DNA of 13,551 nt, from positions 1 through 13,551 of the forward strand of contig JAHIKF010000165.1 in assembly GCA_018897875.1 (NCBI GenBank), written 5' to 3'. The first letter of the stretch is position 1. Each line of letters begins with the position of its first letter. The translations under genes and the position numbers were made by a program. The notes under the pieces are model-generated. The model ran no database searches. It saw only the letters and a program-made list of their open reading frames with translations, and had not been told where the DNA came from. Positions 12,869 through 13,551 of the stretch are shown here, piece by piece. Source of the DNA: Pseudomonadota bacterium (GTDB taxonomy: Bacteria > Desulfobacterota > Desulfobaccia > Desulfobaccales > 0-14-0-80-60-11).

Positions 12869-13006
12869 ATGGCTAAGGATGAAAAAACTTCGAAAGAAGT
12901 AGCAAGCAAAGCGGCTAAGCTATTAAAGAGTAAAAAAACTTCGAAAACTGTTAAATGTGTTGCCGGAAGTGCATTAACTCAAGCACGCGACAAGAAGAAA
13001 AAGTAG
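12869..13006 (+). CDS. 45-residue Lys-rich small protein with internal duplication
   Basis: Starts MAKDEKTSKEVASKAAKLL and ends in DKKKK. A 14-residue motif occurs twice, KTSKEVASKAAKLL (6-19) and KTSKTVKCVAGSAL (23-36), identical at 7 of 14 positions and 17 residues apart. The DNA word AAAAAACTTCGAAA is exactly repeated at 12882-12895 and 12933-12946. The ribosome site AAGGAGGT, 5 nt before the ATG, is among the best in the window. It has no hydrophobic segment and would be a basic, mostly helical cytoplasmic protein, possibly nucleic-acid binding (inference). I recall similar unnamed short proteins with a TSK...VASKA...AGSAL pattern in other proteobacteria, but cannot verify this. It lies 23 nt after nrdJ but is AT-richer, so it may be an acquired gene sharing the nrdJ transcript. 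Too short for ordinary gene-calling limits. Confidence 0.8.
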   Translation: MAKDEKTSKEVASKAAKLLKSKKTSKTVKCVAGSALTQARDKKKK

Positions 13007-13017
13007 TAAAAATAGTG

Positions 13018-13037
13018 GCACCGGTGTCCCCCGGTGC
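13018..13037. repeat. REP-like hairpin after the small gene
   Basis: GCACCGG/CCGGTGC, 7-bp arms with a 6-nt loop, close in wording to the first hairpin of the element at 2626-2679. Confidence 0.5.
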
Positions 13038-13040
13038 AGA

Positions 13041-13087
13041 TTTGGGGAAGGGGGCCAGAGGCACCCGTCCCTGCCCCCTTCCCCAAA
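13041..13087. repeat. Perfect 15-bp hairpin
   Basis: TTTGGGGAAGGGGGC (13041-13055) pairs fully with GCCCCCTTCCCCAAA (13073-13087) around a 17-nt loop. It has no T-tract after it, so it is not a classical terminator alone; it could shield the 3' end of the nrdJ transcript. Confidence 0.65.
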
Positions 13088-13100
13088 CCCCATTAAGGGA

Positions 13101-13128
13101 AAAAAGGGCGGGCACTGCCAGCCTTTTT
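13101..13128 (+). terminator. Probable terminator of the nrdJ-small gene unit
   Basis: AAAAAGG (13101-13107) pairs with CCTTTTT (13122-13128); the inside GGC/GCC hairpin with loop ACT resembles a REP arm with one mismatch. The T-tract fits termination on the plus strand. A further hairpin GGGTGG/CCACCC lies at 13170-13184. Confidence 0.5.
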
Positions 13129-13223
13129 AGAAATTTCAATCCTGGGGTTAATGGAAACAAGGCAAGCGGGTGGTGCCCACCCAAAGAGACGCAAACATAG
13201 ATATCTTACATCCGGGGATTAAA

Positions 13224-13551
13224 ATGAGTATATCTATTAGTAAAGGAGGAATCGCACCTCATTATAGAAAACTGATGGTTTTTATAGATGGCTCTAATTT
13301 TTTAATTCAACTATCTAAAGAATTAAATATTAATAATTTCCGCGCAGAAAAACCGGCTAATTCTGTCTTAAAAATAGGCGAGAAGTATATATCTCGGTCT
13401 ATCCAACTTTGCAATAGACATCCTTATGAATTTGTTATTATTCGTAGATATTGGTTCTCATCATTTCAAGGGAATGATGAATACCACCTTTCCCTTAAAA
13501 AGGCCCTGCGAGAGCTTAATTTAGAACCAGTTTTATTTAAAAGGCATGACA
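13224..13551 (+). CDS. NYN-domain (PIN-like) predicted ribonuclease, 5' part only
   Basis: The 109 residues present begin MSISISKGGIAPHYRK and continue LMVFIDGSNFLIQL, the hallmark first strand of the NYN/LabA-like family with acidic D22 and N25. The family is related to PIN nucleases and usually cuts RNA. Later segments EFVIIRRYWFSSF and LKKALRELNLEPVLFKRHD fit the alternating strands and helices of that fold. The rest, including the later acidic residues, lies beyond the window. By hand count 13261-13551 is about 32% GC, against about 60% in a sampled nrdJ line, which points to horizontal acquisition. The ATG at 13224 has only a weak GGGG site; a strong AAAGGAGG at 13241-13248 lies inside the frame with no ATG at suitable distance, so the true start is uncertain. 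Family assignment is by motif. Confidence 0.75.
   Translation, partial: MSISISKGGIAPHYRKLMVFIDGSNFLIQLSKELNINNFRAEKPANSVLKIGEKYISRSIQLCNRHPYEFVIIRRYWFSSFQGNDEYHLSLKKALRELNLEPVLFKRHD

Overview
The window looks like chromosomal DNA of a sulfate-reducing bacterium of the former Deltaproteobacteria (Desulfobacterota). The main clue is a dissimilatory-type ATP sulfurylase with a Cys-rich metal site. The core genes are GC-rich, and intergenic DNA is full of short palindromes. The genus assignment is inference; no 16S rRNA or lineage marker is present.

Layout. (1) 1-2220, minus strand: sat (3' end cut by the window edge), preceded by a class III nucleotide cyclase with an N-terminal half-ferritin (diiron-like) domain. 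A strong promoter and a perfect TGTGA-N6-TCACA palindrome lie just upstream of sat. (2) 2221-2955: 735 nt without a gene, packed with two-hairpin REP/BIME-like elements, heptamer repeats and a decayed copy of the truA 3' end. (3) 2956-5921, minus strand: rplM-rpsI-argC-truA, led by a good promoter before rplM. rplM and rpsI overlap by one base. A REP palindrome and a long inverted repeat separate rpsI/argC and argC/truA. (4) 5922-6453: non-coding divergent spacer. (5) 6454-7963, plus strand: a zinc-ribbon membrane protein and an SH3b lipoprotein, probably one operon. They converge on fabH (8221-9213, minus) across a perfect bidirectional terminator. (6) 9214-9584: spacer with the fabH promoter and a 137-nt multi-stem element. 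(7) 9585-10004: a small exported protein. (8) 10005-10637: spacer with a MITE-like palindrome and an NrdR-type double operator on the nrdJ promoter. (9) 10638-12845: nrdJ, a B12-dependent ribonucleotide reductase, then a 45-residue Lys-rich protein (12869-13006) and, past terminator-like hairpins, the AT-rich start of a NYN-domain nuclease gene cut by the window end.

Most genes are housekeeping: sulfate activation, ribosome, arginine synthesis, tRNA modification, fatty-acid initiation and dNTP supply. The less ordinary material is the ferritin-cyclase fusion beside a CRP/FNR-type site, the repeats placed just after stop codons, the structured element at 9286-9422, and the low-GC pair at the right edge. 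I did not find a complete, clearly new multi-gene system. The ferritin-cyclase/sat locus and the small protein plus NYN pair are the best leads.
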